From Catalimonadaceae bacterium JC749 (GTDB lineage: Bacteria; Bacteroidota; Bacteroidia; Cytophagales; Cyclobacteriaceae), in NCBI GenBank assembly GCA_021730635.1, contig JAJNNC010000008.1, forward strand, positions 124,001 to 188,000: a stretch of 64,000 nt of DNA. Direction: 5' to 3'. The translations under genes and the position numbers were made by a program. Within the stretch, counting starts at the first letter, position 1; every line of letters begins with the position of its first letter. Below the pieces are notes generated by a model, which had not been told where the DNA came from, searched no databases, and saw only the letters and a list, made by a program, of their open reading frames with translations. Positions 47,290-56,684 of the stretch are shown here, one piece after another.

Positions 47290-49710
47290 TTAATCATTTT
47301 TGAGGCTATCTACCGGATTTTCCAGTGCTGCCTTCAGCGATTGCCAGGCTACCGACGCAAAAGCAATAGTCAATGCAGTGAGCCCGCCTATCAAAAAGAT
47401 ATTATAGCCCACTTCTACTCTATAAACAAAATTTGCGAGCCAGCTGTCTGCAAAATACCAGGCGAGAGGAACAGCTACCAGGAAAGCCAGCAATACCAGT
47501 TGAGAAAATTCTTTGGAAAACAAGAAAACAATATGGCTTACAGAAGCACCTAATACCTTTCTTATGCTCACCTCTTTTCTCTTCTGTTCCACCAGGAAAG
47601 AGATTAAGGCAAACAGGCCTAAGCATCCGATAAAGATAGAAGTGGCGGAAAAGATTCTGAAGAGTGTAAAAGTACGCTCATCCTCCTTATACAAACCAGC
47701 GAGTTGCGCATCCATAAACTCATAATGAAAAAGGTGATCTGGAAATAGTGCTGTCCAGGCCTGCTGCACCTTTTCGATACCCTGCCTGTAGCTGCCAGGA
47801 GATAATTTGATACCGGCATGGTAAAATAACCTTGGGAAAGGGACAAAACAGACCGGCATAATCTCCTGGTGCAGGGAGCTCAGGTGAAAATCGGCTACTA
47901 CACCAATAACTTCTCCGGACTGGTTACCAAATCCTGTGGTTATATGTTTGCCTACTATTTCTTCCGGGTGCGTATAACCCAGTTTTCTGGCTACCTGCTC
48001 ATTAACCACAAACCGGCTTTCTTCAGAATGGCTGTTCAGATCGTAATCTTCAAACCACCGCCCGGTTATCAGTGTGAGACCATATACTTCCTGATAGTGA
48101 TGATCTACCGGTTTAACATTCACTAGGTAGCGCTCCTGCTCCTCACTGTTGGTTTCATAAAAGGGAGTGACTGCATTGGCGTTATCGTTGGGAGCGGCCA
48201 AACCAAAGCTGATGCCATTGATGCCGGTTTCATCTTGCAAACTGTTATAGAAGGTAGCCAGCTTTGAAGAGTCTGGTTCAGGAATATCCACATTGATAAT
48301 GGCTTCTTTATCAAATCCCATAGGTGTATTTCTGATAAAACTCATTTGGCTGGCAATAATTAAAGTAACAATGATCAATACCTGAGCGATCAGAAACTGG
48401 AAAACTACCAATCCTCTTCTCAACCAGAGAGAGCTTTTACTGTGTGAGGTAATTTTATTTTTAAGGGCTGTCACCGGTTGAAAACCAGAGATGACAAAAG
48501 CAGGATATAAACCACTCAGTAAAGAAACTAATAGGACTACTACCACTGAAAAGAACCAGAAATAACCGTCTTTGAGCAGGTCCAGCACCACGTTTTTTTG
48601 CAGATAGCTATTGAGTATGGGAAGAACCTGTAGCAAACAGGCCAACGCAAGAATCCAGGATAAGACGGTAAGGATCAGAGCTTCCCCGGAGAGCTGCCCG
48701 ATCAGATTGCTTCGCACAGCGCCCAGTACTTTTCTGACGCCAACCTCCTTACTCTTGCGGAAGCCAAGGGCTGTAGACAGATTAACGAAGTTGATGCAGG
48801 CTATCAACATAATAAAAACACCCACCAGCGTCATCACCGTGATATATTGCCTTTTGACCGGTGTAGTGGAAAGGCCATTGATATAGGTGTCATCAAAGTG
48901 AATATTGTCTAAAGCCTGTAAAGCATACTCCGTATCAGGCCAGGCTGCTTCCTCATAATATTTCCTGACCAAAGCATCCAATCCCTGTTCTAACTGCTGA
49001 GGGGCCATGTGATCTGGCAAGAGAATATACGTAAATCCGGAAGAAACAAATCCCCAGCTATCAAGCGGGAAATCAGTATATTCCGGAGTAAGAGAAGCGT
49101 AAGAGATAATCATATGGTACCGGAGGTGTGTATTGTCCGGTGCATTCCGGATAACAGCTCCTACTTCCACTTCCAGTTCATTGTTCAGGCGTAAACGTTT
49201 TCCCAGAGGATTCTCACCACCGAAGTATTTTTTGGCTATATCTTCCGACAACAAGGCAAAACCCGGTTCCTGCAAACTTCTCTTAGCATTTCCCATCACT
49301 TCCAGCTGCGTACCATATCCAAAATCGAAGACATCCAGGAAGTTGCTGTCGGCAAAAATGATGCGTTCTTCCTGAAATTTTTGGTCATCGATGCGTACCA
49401 GAGCTTCTTCCTGGTAGTGAATGCCCGTTACTTTTTCCAATTCTGGAAAATCAAGTCGCAGGGCGGATGCTGCCGGATAAGGGGTTTCAGCGTTGTGGTT
49501 CCATCCCGAACTATTCTTTCTGGAATTAACCAGGCGATAAATGCGCTCGCCTTGGCTGTGCATCTGTTCAAAGCTTAACTCATAACGGAGCAGCAAAAAG
49601 ACAACCAGGGTAGTGGCCAATCCAATGGTGAGACCCAGTATATTGATGATAGTGTAAATCTTATTTCGTTTTAAGCTGCGGAAGGCAACCAGTAAATAGT
49701 TTTTTAGCAT
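47290..49710 (-). CDS. FtsX/MacB-type ABC transporter permease
   Basis: 806 aa from the ATG at 49710 (MLKNYLLVAFRSLKRNKIY). The frame extends upstream to 49887, but that part lacks family resemblance and contains the promoter. A MacB-type periplasmic core (about 45-260) follows TM1, and the first FtsX domain begins near 290 (FRKSKEVGVRKVLGA). After a second periplasmic region, the last FtsX domain begins near 690 (QKRKEVSIRKVLGA). Eight TM segments are expected. It has no adjacent ATPase gene, so the partner is encoded elsewhere. It is controlled by a sigma-54-like promoter (see 49740). Confidence 0.9.
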   Translation of the reverse strand: MLKNYLLVAFRSLKRNKIYTIINILGLTIGLATTLVVFLLLRYELSFEQMHSQGERIYRLVNSRKNSSGWNHNAETPYPAASALRLDFPELEKVTGIHYQEEALVRIDDQKFQEERIIFADSNFLDVFDFGYGTQLEVMGNAKRSLQEPGFALLSEDIAKKYFGGENPLGKRLRLNNELEVEVGAVIRNAPDNTHLRYHMIISYASLTPEYTDFPLDSWGFVSSGFTYILLPDHMAPQQLEQGLDALVRKYYEEAAWPDTEYALQALDNIHFDDTYINGLSTTPVKRQYITVMTLVGVFIMLIACINFVNLSTALGFRKSKEVGVRKVLGAVRSNLIGQLSGEALILTVLSWILALACLLQVLPILNSYLQKNVVLDLLKDGYFWFFSVVVVLLVSLLSGLYPAFVISGFQPVTALKNKITSHSKSSLWLRRGLVVFQFLIAQVLIIVTLIIASQMSFIRNTPMGFDKEAIINVDIPEPDSSKLATFYNSLQDETGINGISFGLAAPNDNANAVTPFYETNSEEQERYLVNVKPVDHHYQEVYGLTLITGRWFEDYDLNSHSEESRFVVNEQVARKLGYTHPEEIVGKHITTGFGNQSGEVIGVVADFHLSSLHQEIMPVCFVPFPRLFYHAGIKLSPGSYRQGIEKVQQAWTALFPDHLFHYEFMDAQLAGLYKEDERTFTLFRIFSATSIFIGCLGLFALISFLVEQKRKEVSIRKVLGASVSHIVFLFSKEFSQLVLLAFLVAVPLAWYFADSWLANFVYRVEVGYNIFLIGGLTALTIAFASVAWQSLKAALENPVDSLKND

Positions 49711-49739
49711 AGGAGATAGTGTTATAGCCCGGAGAGGCA

Positions 49740-49756
49740 TGACAACTAATATACCA
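49740..49756 (-). promoter_or_regulatory. Sigma-54-like (-24/-12) promoter of the ABC permease gene
   Basis: On the minus strand the 17 bases read TGGTATA, four bases, then TTGTCA. This matches the consensus TGGYRYR-N4-TTGCW except at the last two bases (TC instead of CW). The predicted start site is near 49729, leaving a leader of about 20 nt before the ATG at 49710. The fit of both spacing and leader supports it. Confidence 0.6.
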
Positions 49757-49809
49757 CAGTCTAACTGACTGATTTTCAGCAAATTTACAGTAGTTGCGAA
49801 ACAAGTGTC

Positions 49810-49825
49810 TGTCCGAAATAGGACA
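49810..49825. promoter_or_regulatory. Palindrome upstream of the sigma-54-like promoter (candidate activator site)
   Basis: TGTCC and its inverse GGACA are separated by 6 bp. It lies about 80-96 bp upstream of the predicted start site, a normal place for an enhancer-binding activator of the NtrC type. Only one palindrome was seen. Confidence 0.5.
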
Positions 49826-50156
49826 AAAATGACCGTTAATGAACGCAGCATCGCAGCATTTTTATACTTACTGTTTTGTATTTTCATCTTCTACGCCCCG
49901 TCATGTTGAGTAAGTTGAATTCATACTAAAACTATAAACCCATGAAATTTTTACTAAAAGCGAAGAATAAAGATCCGAACAGGCTCCCAGGCAGCCCTGT
50001 CTCTACCAAAAAAATAGCACTCTTTTAGAAAGTGATAACAGAGCCGGCCCATCTGCCAAAAGCCTTTAAAAAATAGTCAGCTGTAGGGTTCTGCTTTTAA
50101 GGCACCTTTTTTGTATAAATTATTTAAGAAATAATTATAAACTAAATACGAATACA
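49826..50156. other. Gap before the collagen-like gene
   Basis: This 331-bp stretch holds no supported gene. A 28-codon ATG frame (49942-50028) is lysine-rich and shows no homology I recognise. I did not find a clean TTG-N20-TAnnTTTG promoter for the gene at 50157. Confidence 0.5.
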
Positions 50157-50756
50157 ATGCGATCACTTAAAATAACCTGGCTATGGATATTTACTGCTAT
50201 CCTTTTATTTAATTGCCAGGGAGAAGAAGGCCTTCCGGGGCCGGCCGGACCTCCTGGTCCTCAGGGACCGCAGGGGCCACAAGGGGCTCCTCTGATAGGA
50301 TTGACCTATGACGTCATTTTTGACTTGAATAGTGAAAATAACTGGCTAGCCTTTTATAGCTTTCCAGCGGAAGATGAGATTTATCCTACGGATGTAGTGC
50401 TGGTATATCTGTATAAGGGAGAAGCCGAAACCGAAGACGGCGGCACCGTAGAGGTATGGCGCCTGATGCCAATCAATTATTTTGATGAGAGAGGGTTACG
50501 GCAACTCAACTTTGACTTTTCTGTGGTGGATGTGAGCCTGTTTGTAGAAGCACCCTTTCCCCTGGATGCCGAACGCGATGTATTTGACGAATTTCTGGCA
50601 AGAATTGTCGTAGTGCCAGCAGATTATTCACCCAATGCCAGAAAGAGCCAGACCATCGACTATGCAAACTATGAGGAAGTAAAGAAAGCATTTGGTTTAC
50701 CTGATTTAGTTCGCAAACCAGCCAGACCCTTTGTGGACATCATGAAAGGCAATTAG
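50157..50756 (+). CDS. Lipoprotein with a short collagen-like repeat
   Basis: 199 aa with a lipoprotein signal (lipobox near FNCQG, Cys20). It is followed at once by a Gly-X-Y stretch of about 24 residues (GLPGPAGPPGPQGPQGPQG within it), which forms a collagen-type triple helix in other proteins. The remaining 150 residues form an unrecognised globular domain. Short collagen-like lipoproteins occur in other Bacteroidota. A trimeric surface stalk with a head domain is inferred. Confidence 0.88.
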   Translation: MRSLKITWLWIFTAILLFNCQGEEGLPGPAGPPGPQGPQGPQGAPLIGLTYDVIFDLNSENNWLAFYSFPAEDEIYPTDVVLVYLYKGEAETEDGGTVEVWRLMPINYFDERGLRQLNFDFSVVDVSLFVEAPFPLDAERDVFDEFLARIVVVPADYSPNARKSQTIDYANYEEVKKAFGLPDLVRKPARPFVDIMKGN

Positions 50757-50765
50757 TGTTAGTCT

Positions 50766-50801
50766 AAGCCGATATCCAGCCTCTGGTTTGGGTATTGGCT
50801 T
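50766..50801 (+). terminator. Terminator of the collagen-like gene
   Basis: A 13-bp stem with two G-T pairs (50766-50778 with 50789-50801) and a 10-nt loop is followed by a T-rich run. It sits 9 bp after the stop and also close to the end of the convergent UPF0182 gene (50809). Confidence 0.7.
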
Positions 50802-50808
50802 TCTTTCC

Positions 50809-53667
50809 TTACTCAGTACCTGCTTCCTGCGCTGCCAGTTCCTGCAACAACCGCTGTAATCTATCCAGTTCTGCGGCAGCTTCATTAAACTGCTTCTGCC
50901 CGGTCAGTTCCAGATATCGTTCAAAGGCATCATTGGCTTGTTGCACTAAACTTTGATCTGCTTCTTCAGCAGGAGTGGGCTGCAGCATTTCACCCACTAT
51001 CGTTTCAGGTCCGACAGTCTCCGCAACGGCTTCTCCAAACAGTCCTTGCAAAGCTTCCTCAAAAGTAGAGGCGTAGCTCAGATTATCATTGTGCATGACC
51101 ACCACCAAGCGGAGTTCAGGATAGGCAGCTGTTTCTGACTGCAAGTATATAGGCTCAACATAAATGATGGTTTCCTCCACAGGAATAGCCAATACATTCC
51201 CACGGATCACGTTAGAACCTCTTTGATCCCAAAGGGTAAGCTGACTGGAAAGAAAACTGTTCTGGTCAATTTTAGTCTCTACCTGCTGAGGGCCTAAGAC
51301 TCTCTTTTCTTTAGGAAACTGGTAAGCCACAAATTCTCCGTAATTTTCGGGATCGCACATACCTGCAATCCAGCCAATTAATACTTGCCGGTTTTTGGGC
51401 GTAAATGGCAAAATCAATACGAACTGTTGCTTTTCGGCGCCGGGTTGTTTCCACATGATATAGTAAGGCTGTACGGGTTGTACCTGATTGTAATACTTCT
51501 CCGTAGCCCTTACCCAAAGATCTTCCTGGTTATAGAATACTTCAGGGTCCGTCATGTGGTATTTGGCAAAGACAAGCCCTTGTGTGAGTAACATCTCTTC
51601 CGGGTAGCGTACATGTTTTTTCAATTCTTCCGGCATCTCTTCTTTGGGATGAAAGAGTTCCGGAAATATCTGAGCCCACACCTGAATCAGAGGATCGTCC
51701 GGATCATAAATATAAAAATCCACATCACCGTTGTAAGCATCTACTACTACCTTTACCGAATTACGAATATAGTTGATTCCTCTCAACTGCTGGCTTAGCT
51801 GGGTCACCAATAACCTATCACTGTTGCCTTCCTCATATTCAATGCTTTCCTGTGCCGTAAAAGGCTCGCTGTAAGGATAATGTTTAGAAGTAGTATAGGC
51901 ATCGACCATCCACTTAAGCTGACCGTTTACTAGCACGATATAAGGATCATTCTCAAATTGCAGAAAAGGAGCCAGGGTTTTAACCCGATCTGAGATTTGC
52001 CGATGAAACATGATTCGGCTCTCATCAGTAGGGTAGGACGAAAACAACAGACGAGAACCGTCAAATTTATAGCCATAGATAAACTTGCGCCAAAAATTGC
52101 TCAACTGCACACCTCCTGTACCCTGATAATGTACATAGGTATTCTCTTCTCCCTGTGGATAATCGAATTCGCTTTCCGCTGAATTGACAATCACATGTTC
52201 GTCCGTCAGCTCTCCATAATAGATTTCTGGTCTTTCCACCTTTAAGCTTTCATAGGTGGAAACCGGAGGGATATTTTTGATAAGCAGGTTGGGCAAACCC
52301 TGGCTGGTAAATTCATTGACATTGGTCAGGGTAATGCCATAACCATGGGTATATTTGAATCGCTGATTAATGAAAGTTTGGCTTTGCTGCGGCAGATTAC
52401 CCGGTTCCATTTCTCGTGCAGAAACCATGACTTCCCGGTATTGGCCATCAATCATATAACGGTCAATATCAACATTATGAAATTCATAATACAGGCGGAT
52501 CTCCTGAAACTGACGATACACATCGTCTAGCGCTCTCCAATCCCACAGCCGGATATTATCAAATATCTCTGCATTCCTCTCTACCATATCAGGAGTAAAG
52601 GTATCAGCAGCAGGAAATTGACGATCTTCTACCTCATGCAACCGAAATCCCTGTCGGGTAAATGCTATGTTATGGGCAATGTAGGGTTTTTCAAATGTAA
52701 TTTCATTAGGCTCTACCCGCAACCATTGGAAAAGGCGAGGAATAGCCGTCAGTCCTATAAACCAGATGGCAAAAACAAATAACAGCAGAACACCCGGCAA
52801 AAAAGGGTAAGCACTGGCAGAAAAGAACTGTTGTCGTACTACCCACTGCAAGAAGCGCCTGCGGGTGTAGGGCACCAAAAAGCTTAATCCCGCCAGAAAA
52901 GTAATCACCATGATGATATTGTAAGCGGGCAAACGGATATTAACATCTGTCCAGCCGGGGCCCTGTACCACTCCCCAATGAGAATACATGATCTGAAAGC
53001 GATCCAGATATTTTCCTATACCCAGCAGAACCAGAAGGACACCCGCATTCAGAAAAACTCCTTGTATCAGTTTAGGGTCTATTTCTCCGGGATATCGCGG
53101 GGCAGCGAACTCAATATTCATTCTCTCCCTCCGATGGACAAAGATGGCTAATAGGGAAATCGCTATTGCAATGATCATCAGAGCTAAAAGTACAGCATAC
53201 AGGTTGTTGAGAAAAGGAAGGGTAAACAGATAAAAACCTGTATCTTTTTCCAGAATAGGATCTGTGATGGCAGTTTCCACACCATACCAAAACTTAAGAA
53301 AAGTTTCCCAGTTGGCATACCCCCAGGTGCCGCTGATAAAAGCGGCCAGCCCCATACCTAACCAACGGAGAAAACGATGATGCCGGGCAACGGGTAGCGT
53401 TAGAACAGAAACGATACTGATGCCCAAAACAGTACTCAACAATGTCATAGCTCCTTGAGTGAGTGTAGCCATCCAAAATCGCTGACCATAGCCTACTGCT
53501 TGAAACCACAACATCTCACCCCAGAAATTCATAAACCACGACAGTGAAAGCGTAATAGCACCCAACAGTATTCCCAATATCATCTGGCTCTCGTTACTTC
53601 TTTTTATTCCCTGGTATACCAAAGTAAAGGTTGAGACACCTAACAATATAAAAATGGCTGTATACAT
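50809..53667 (-). CDS. UPF0182 family membrane protein
   Basis: About 952 aa from the ATG at 53667; a GTG at 53736 is a longer alternative, but it adds a stretch without family character. About seven hydrophobic segments lie in the first 320 residues. They are followed by a large domain with long conserved blocks (FMATLTQGA-like region, GYGITLTNVNEFTSQGLPN, VDAYTTSKHYPYSEP, VKVVVDAYNGDVDFYIYDP). The acidic C-terminal tail has a coiled-coil look. UPF0182 proteins are of unknown function. It is the last gene of a minus-strand group with 53743 and 54384. Confidence 0.92.
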   Translation of the reverse strand: MYTAIFILLGVSTFTLVYQGIKRSNESQMILGILLGAITLSLSWFMNFWGEMLWFQAVGYGQRFWMATLTQGAMTLLSTVLGISIVSVLTLPVARHHRFLRWLGMGLAAFISGTWGYANWETFLKFWYGVETAITDPILEKDTGFYLFTLPFLNNLYAVLLALMIIAIAISLLAIFVHRRERMNIEFAAPRYPGEIDPKLIQGVFLNAGVLLVLLGIGKYLDRFQIMYSHWGVVQGPGWTDVNIRLPAYNIIMVITFLAGLSFLVPYTRRRFLQWVVRQQFFSASAYPFLPGVLLLFVFAIWFIGLTAIPRLFQWLRVEPNEITFEKPYIAHNIAFTRQGFRLHEVEDRQFPAADTFTPDMVERNAEIFDNIRLWDWRALDDVYRQFQEIRLYYEFHNVDIDRYMIDGQYREVMVSAREMEPGNLPQQSQTFINQRFKYTHGYGITLTNVNEFTSQGLPNLLIKNIPPVSTYESLKVERPEIYYGELTDEHVIVNSAESEFDYPQGEENTYVHYQGTGGVQLSNFWRKFIYGYKFDGSRLLFSSYPTDESRIMFHRQISDRVKTLAPFLQFENDPYIVLVNGQLKWMVDAYTTSKHYPYSEPFTAQESIEYEEGNSDRLLVTQLSQQLRGINYIRNSVKVVVDAYNGDVDFYIYDPDDPLIQVWAQIFPELFHPKEEMPEELKKHVRYPEEMLLTQGLVFAKYHMTDPEVFYNQEDLWVRATEKYYNQVQPVQPYYIMWKQPGAEKQQFVLILPFTPKNRQVLIGWIAGMCDPENYGEFVAYQFPKEKRVLGPQQVETKIDQNSFLSSQLTLWDQRGSNVIRGNVLAIPVEETIIYVEPIYLQSETAAYPELRLVVVMHNDNLSYASTFEEALQGLFGEAVAETVGPETIVGEMLQPTPAEEADQSLVQQANDAFERYLELTGQKQFNEAAAELDRLQRLLQELAAQEAGTE

Positions 53668-53742
53668 ACATAAGGTGTTTAAAACATTAAGTCTATAACA
53701 GCGAAAATTGTTGGAGAGCTGTCTTTGAAAGTACACAGTCAG

Positions 53743-54348
53743 CTACTTCCTGAATTTCAAAAGCCAGTTATAAATTTTAGGATTATGGTAAGTGACAGTC
53801 CACGAATCATGAAATAAATCGGGGTAGACGGTTAGTATGACTTTACCACCAGCAGCTTTGACAGCTTCTACCATTTTAAGTGTTTCTTCCAAAGGGACAA
53901 TATCATCTTTCCCACCGTGAAAAGCCCAGATGGGCATATGGAGCAGCCGATCAGCTCTGGCAGGATCACCTCCGCCACAAATAGGAATGATAGCAGCAAA
54001 TTTTTCAGGATGCTGTGCTGCCCAGCGCCAGGTACCATACCCTCCCATGCTGATACCGGTTAGATAAACACGTGAGTGATCTGCCTTTACCTGCAATAAG
54101 ATTTCCTCCAGCCATTCATTTAAAAGAGGAATCTGCCAATAAGTATTTGAGGGACATTGCGGATAGGCTACCACAAAAGGAAACTCCTTATTATCTTGCA
54201 GATACTGGGGCAGTCCCTGAGCCTTTACCTTATCTATTTCATGGCCTCGCTCTCCGGCACCATGAAGAAAAATTAGCAAAGGCCACTTTTTCTCCGGCTT
54301 CTCTCTGTATTCATTCGGGTAATAAATATGATATGGATAAGAATTCAT
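53743..54348 (-). CDS. Alpha/beta hydrolase (phospholipase/carboxylesterase-like)
   Basis: A 201-aa esterase-type fold. The oxyanion segment FLHGAGERG, the nucleophile Ser100 in GISMGGYG, an acid residue at Asp148 or Asp149 (FHGGKDDIVP) and the catalytic His180 (YPDLFHDSW) are visible. No signal peptide is seen, so it is cytoplasmic. It resembles the PHB-depolymerase/esterase D-like group that acts on short esters. It lies 35 bp after the 54384 gene and is likely co-transcribed. Confidence 0.88.
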   Translation of the reverse strand: MNSYPYHIYYPNEYREKPEKKWPLLIFLHGAGERGHEIDKVKAQGLPQYLQDNKEFPFVVAYPQCPSNTYWQIPLLNEWLEEILLQVKADHSRVYLTGISMGGYGTWRWAAQHPEKFAAIIPICGGGDPARADRLLHMPIWAFHGGKDDIVPLEETLKMVEAVKAAGGKVILTVYPDLFHDSWTVTYHNPKIYNWLLKFRK

Positions 54349-54383
54349 GAATACACAATATACCTCATTTACGATTGATGAGC

Positions 54384-55220
54384 CTAAATCATCTTCATTA
54401 CTCCTCGTACATAACCCACTGATTCAGCCAAACCCGCCAGCGGATCATCTCCATCTTTTTCGTACTCGAAAGCTACATTCCCGCGATAGTTAATCTTTTT
54501 CAAGGTAGATAAAAACCCAGGAATATCAATGATACCTCTCCCTACTTCCAATGGCTCTCCTTCAGCTGCAGCCTTGTTTACATCTTTCATATGAACATCG
54601 AAAAGGCGGTCTTGAAAACGCTCGGCCATCTTTGCTGGATTTTGCCCTATTCTTTGAGTATGCCCTATATCTATACAAAGTCCTATACGCTTATCCAACT
54701 TCTGCACCTTTTCGTATACGGTGGCCGGACTCGCATATAAGTCATCGCCAGGTCCATGATTATGAATCGCTAACTTAATGTCATACTCCTGTACTTTTTT
54801 ATTAGCCAGATCGAGCAACTCAATATTAGGCACACCGATAATAACTTGTAAACCGGCATGCTTGGCATATTCAAATGCTTGGTTTACTTCTTCCGGTGTT
54901 TTCATGTAAATGACGCCAGCACCATACAAACTCAAACCAGCCGCTTTTATTTTGTCAGCAATAGCCTTGATTTCTTTCGGTGAACTCTCTAGCGGCATAT
55001 GCATGCTTTTAAGTGCTATATTTTTGATGTTCAACCTTTGAGTCATGGCTATCGTATCTTCCAGGCTGTAATTGCGAAATGTATAAGAAGCAATTCCCAG
55101 TGTAAGATCACCGACTTTTGTTTTTTTCGGATTAGCCCACGTCTTTGTACCTGTGAGGGTAGTAGCGCCAGCAATACTGATTCCTAGTAGTTTCAAGAAT
55201 TCTTTTCTGTTGTATTTCAT
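54384..55220 (-). CDS. Sugar phosphate isomerase/epimerase-like TIM-barrel protein with Tat-type signal
   Basis: 278 aa. The N-terminus NRKEFLKLLGISIAGAT is a weak twin-arginine-like signal (Arg-Lys) followed by a hydrophobic stretch, so export is likely but not certain. The xylose-isomerase-like barrel is clear: LAIHNHGPG, GLCIDIGHTQ, VHMKDVNKAA and a final FEYEKDGDDP, with His, Asp and Glu residues that normally bind a metal ion. Periplasmic members of this family are frequent in Bacteroidota; the substrate is unknown. Confidence 0.88.
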   Translation of the reverse strand: MKYNRKEFLKLLGISIAGATTLTGTKTWANPKKTKVGDLTLGIASYTFRNYSLEDTIAMTQRLNIKNIALKSMHMPLESSPKEIKAIADKIKAAGLSLYGAGVIYMKTPEEVNQAFEYAKHAGLQVIIGVPNIELLDLANKKVQEYDIKLAIHNHGPGDDLYASPATVYEKVQKLDKRIGLCIDIGHTQRIGQNPAKMAERFQDRLFDVHMKDVNKAAAEGEPLEVGRGIIDIPGFLSTLKKINYRGNVAFEYEKDGDDPLAGLAESVGYVRGVMKMI

Positions 55221-55469
55221 AGTAGTTGTGCTGATAAGTTTTGTATTCTTGAGCCTCTGCAGACCTTATAAGCTAAAGTAAAAAAATTTCACTATTTATC
55301 GCACAATATCAAACATACACCCGATTTCCAGGAAATAACTAGCACAGTAGGGCTAGGAGAGCCAGAAATATAGTATAACATAGTAGAATGTCTATACTTC
55401 TTTATTTTTCTTAGTGAACATTCTTCAGAGTCAGCATGTTTTACTGGTGCCTCACTAAGTAAATATTCT

Positions 55470-56549
55470 ATGGCAGATGCACATACCAAAGTTGGTGTAT
55501 TATTAGTCAATTTGGGTACACCTGACAGTCCTTCTACAGCTGATGTAAGAAAATACCTTCGCGAATTTCTGATGGACAAACGTGTCGTGGACTACCCGTT
55601 GATCCCTCGCTGGATGCTGGTGAACCTGATCATCGCTCCGTTCCGGGCTCCAAAGTCAGCCAAGGAGTATCAAAAGTTGTGGGAGGAGCGGGGTTCCCCT
55701 TTAAAGTTTTATGGAGAGGATGTAAGAGACTTATTGCAGAAAAGCCTGGGCAATCGTTATACGGTTAAGCTGGCCATGCGTTATCAGCAGCCTAGCATTA
55801 AAAGTGCTCTGGAAGCTTTGCAAAAGGAATGTGTCAGTCATATTATTTGCATTCCACTCTTCCCTCAATACGCTTCAGCTACCACAGGTTCCGTCATTGA
55901 TAAGGTAATGGAAATTACCCGACAGTGGCAAGTGATCCCTACTATGAGTTTTGTGAGCAAATTTCCTGATCATCAGTTATTCATTGAAGCGCATGTGGCA
56001 AGAGCTAGACGCTATTGGGAACATCAGGAGTATGATCATGTCGTCTTTAGCTACCATGGAGTACCAGTCAGACAGATAGAAAAGGCCTCATTTGATCACT
56101 ATTGCAAAGTAGGCTCCTGTTGTAATACATATCATAAGAAGAACCAGTACTGCTATCGTGCCCAGTGTTTTCATACGACTAGAACCATTGCTGAGAAGTT
56201 AGGAATTCCACAGGAAAAATATACGGTAAGTTTTCAGTCAAGATTGGGACCGGTTCCCTGGATCAGGCCTTATACGGATGAAGTCTTACAAGAATTAGCA
56301 CAAAAAGGGGTAAAGAGAGTTTTAGTCTTTTCTCCTGCCTTTGTTGCCGATTGCCTGGAGACTACTCTTGAAGTAGGAGAAACTTACAAAGAGCAATTTC
56401 AGGAAGCGGGAGGTCAAGTCTGGCAGCTAGTAGAAAGTTTGAATGACCATCCTCTGTGGATTGACTGTTTGAAAGACCTAGTTTTGCAAAATAACGATTT
56501 GCAAAAGCATCCGCCAGGAAATTTCCGGACTGAAATAAAAACTACTTAA
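55470..56549 (+). CDS. hemH: Ferrochelatase
   Basis: 359 aa. The active-site segment VVFSYHGVPVRQIEK contains His196, and SRLGPVPWIRPYTDEVL and CLETTLE (with Glu297) are present. It inserts ferrous iron into protoporphyrin IX to make heme. Residues 212-233 hold a Cys cluster (Cys212, 217, 218, 228 and 233), a segment that in some bacterial ferrochelatases binds a [2Fe-2S] cluster; in this protein the metal role is not shown. It is monocistronic with a terminator at 56611. Confidence 0.95.
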   Translation: MADAHTKVGVLLVNLGTPDSPSTADVRKYLREFLMDKRVVDYPLIPRWMLVNLIIAPFRAPKSAKEYQKLWEERGSPLKFYGEDVRDLLQKSLGNRYTVKLAMRYQQPSIKSALEALQKECVSHIICIPLFPQYASATTGSVIDKVMEITRQWQVIPTMSFVSKFPDHQLFIEAHVARARRYWEHQEYDHVVFSYHGVPVRQIEKASFDHYCKVGSCCNTYHKKNQYCYRAQCFHTTRTIAEKLGIPQEKYTVSFQSRLGPVPWIRPYTDEVLQELAQKGVKRVLVFSPAFVADCLETTLEVGETYKEQFQEAGGQVWQLVESLNDHPLWIDCLKDLVLQNNDLQKHPPGNFRTEIKTT

Positions 56550-56610
56550 GTATTAGATAGTTTCCTCTATAAGGATATCTTAAAATTTAACTGTTTGGTT
56601 TTGGTTGGTT

Positions 56611-56646
56611 AAAAGACACGTAGTGTTTCATACTATGTGTCTTTTT
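56611..56646 (+). terminator. Terminator of hemH
   Basis: A 14-bp stem with one G-T pair (56611-56624 with 56632-56645), a 7-nt loop and a T run follow the hemH stop by 61 bp. Confidence 0.82.
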
Positions 56647-56684
56647 TATTTTTTACTTTTATATAACATAAAGATCAAACAGCC

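Noticed and set aside
49942-50028. A 28-codon ATG frame between the ABC permease and the collagen-like gene
   Set aside because: It is too short and without recognised homology or a promoter. It could be real but cannot be supported.
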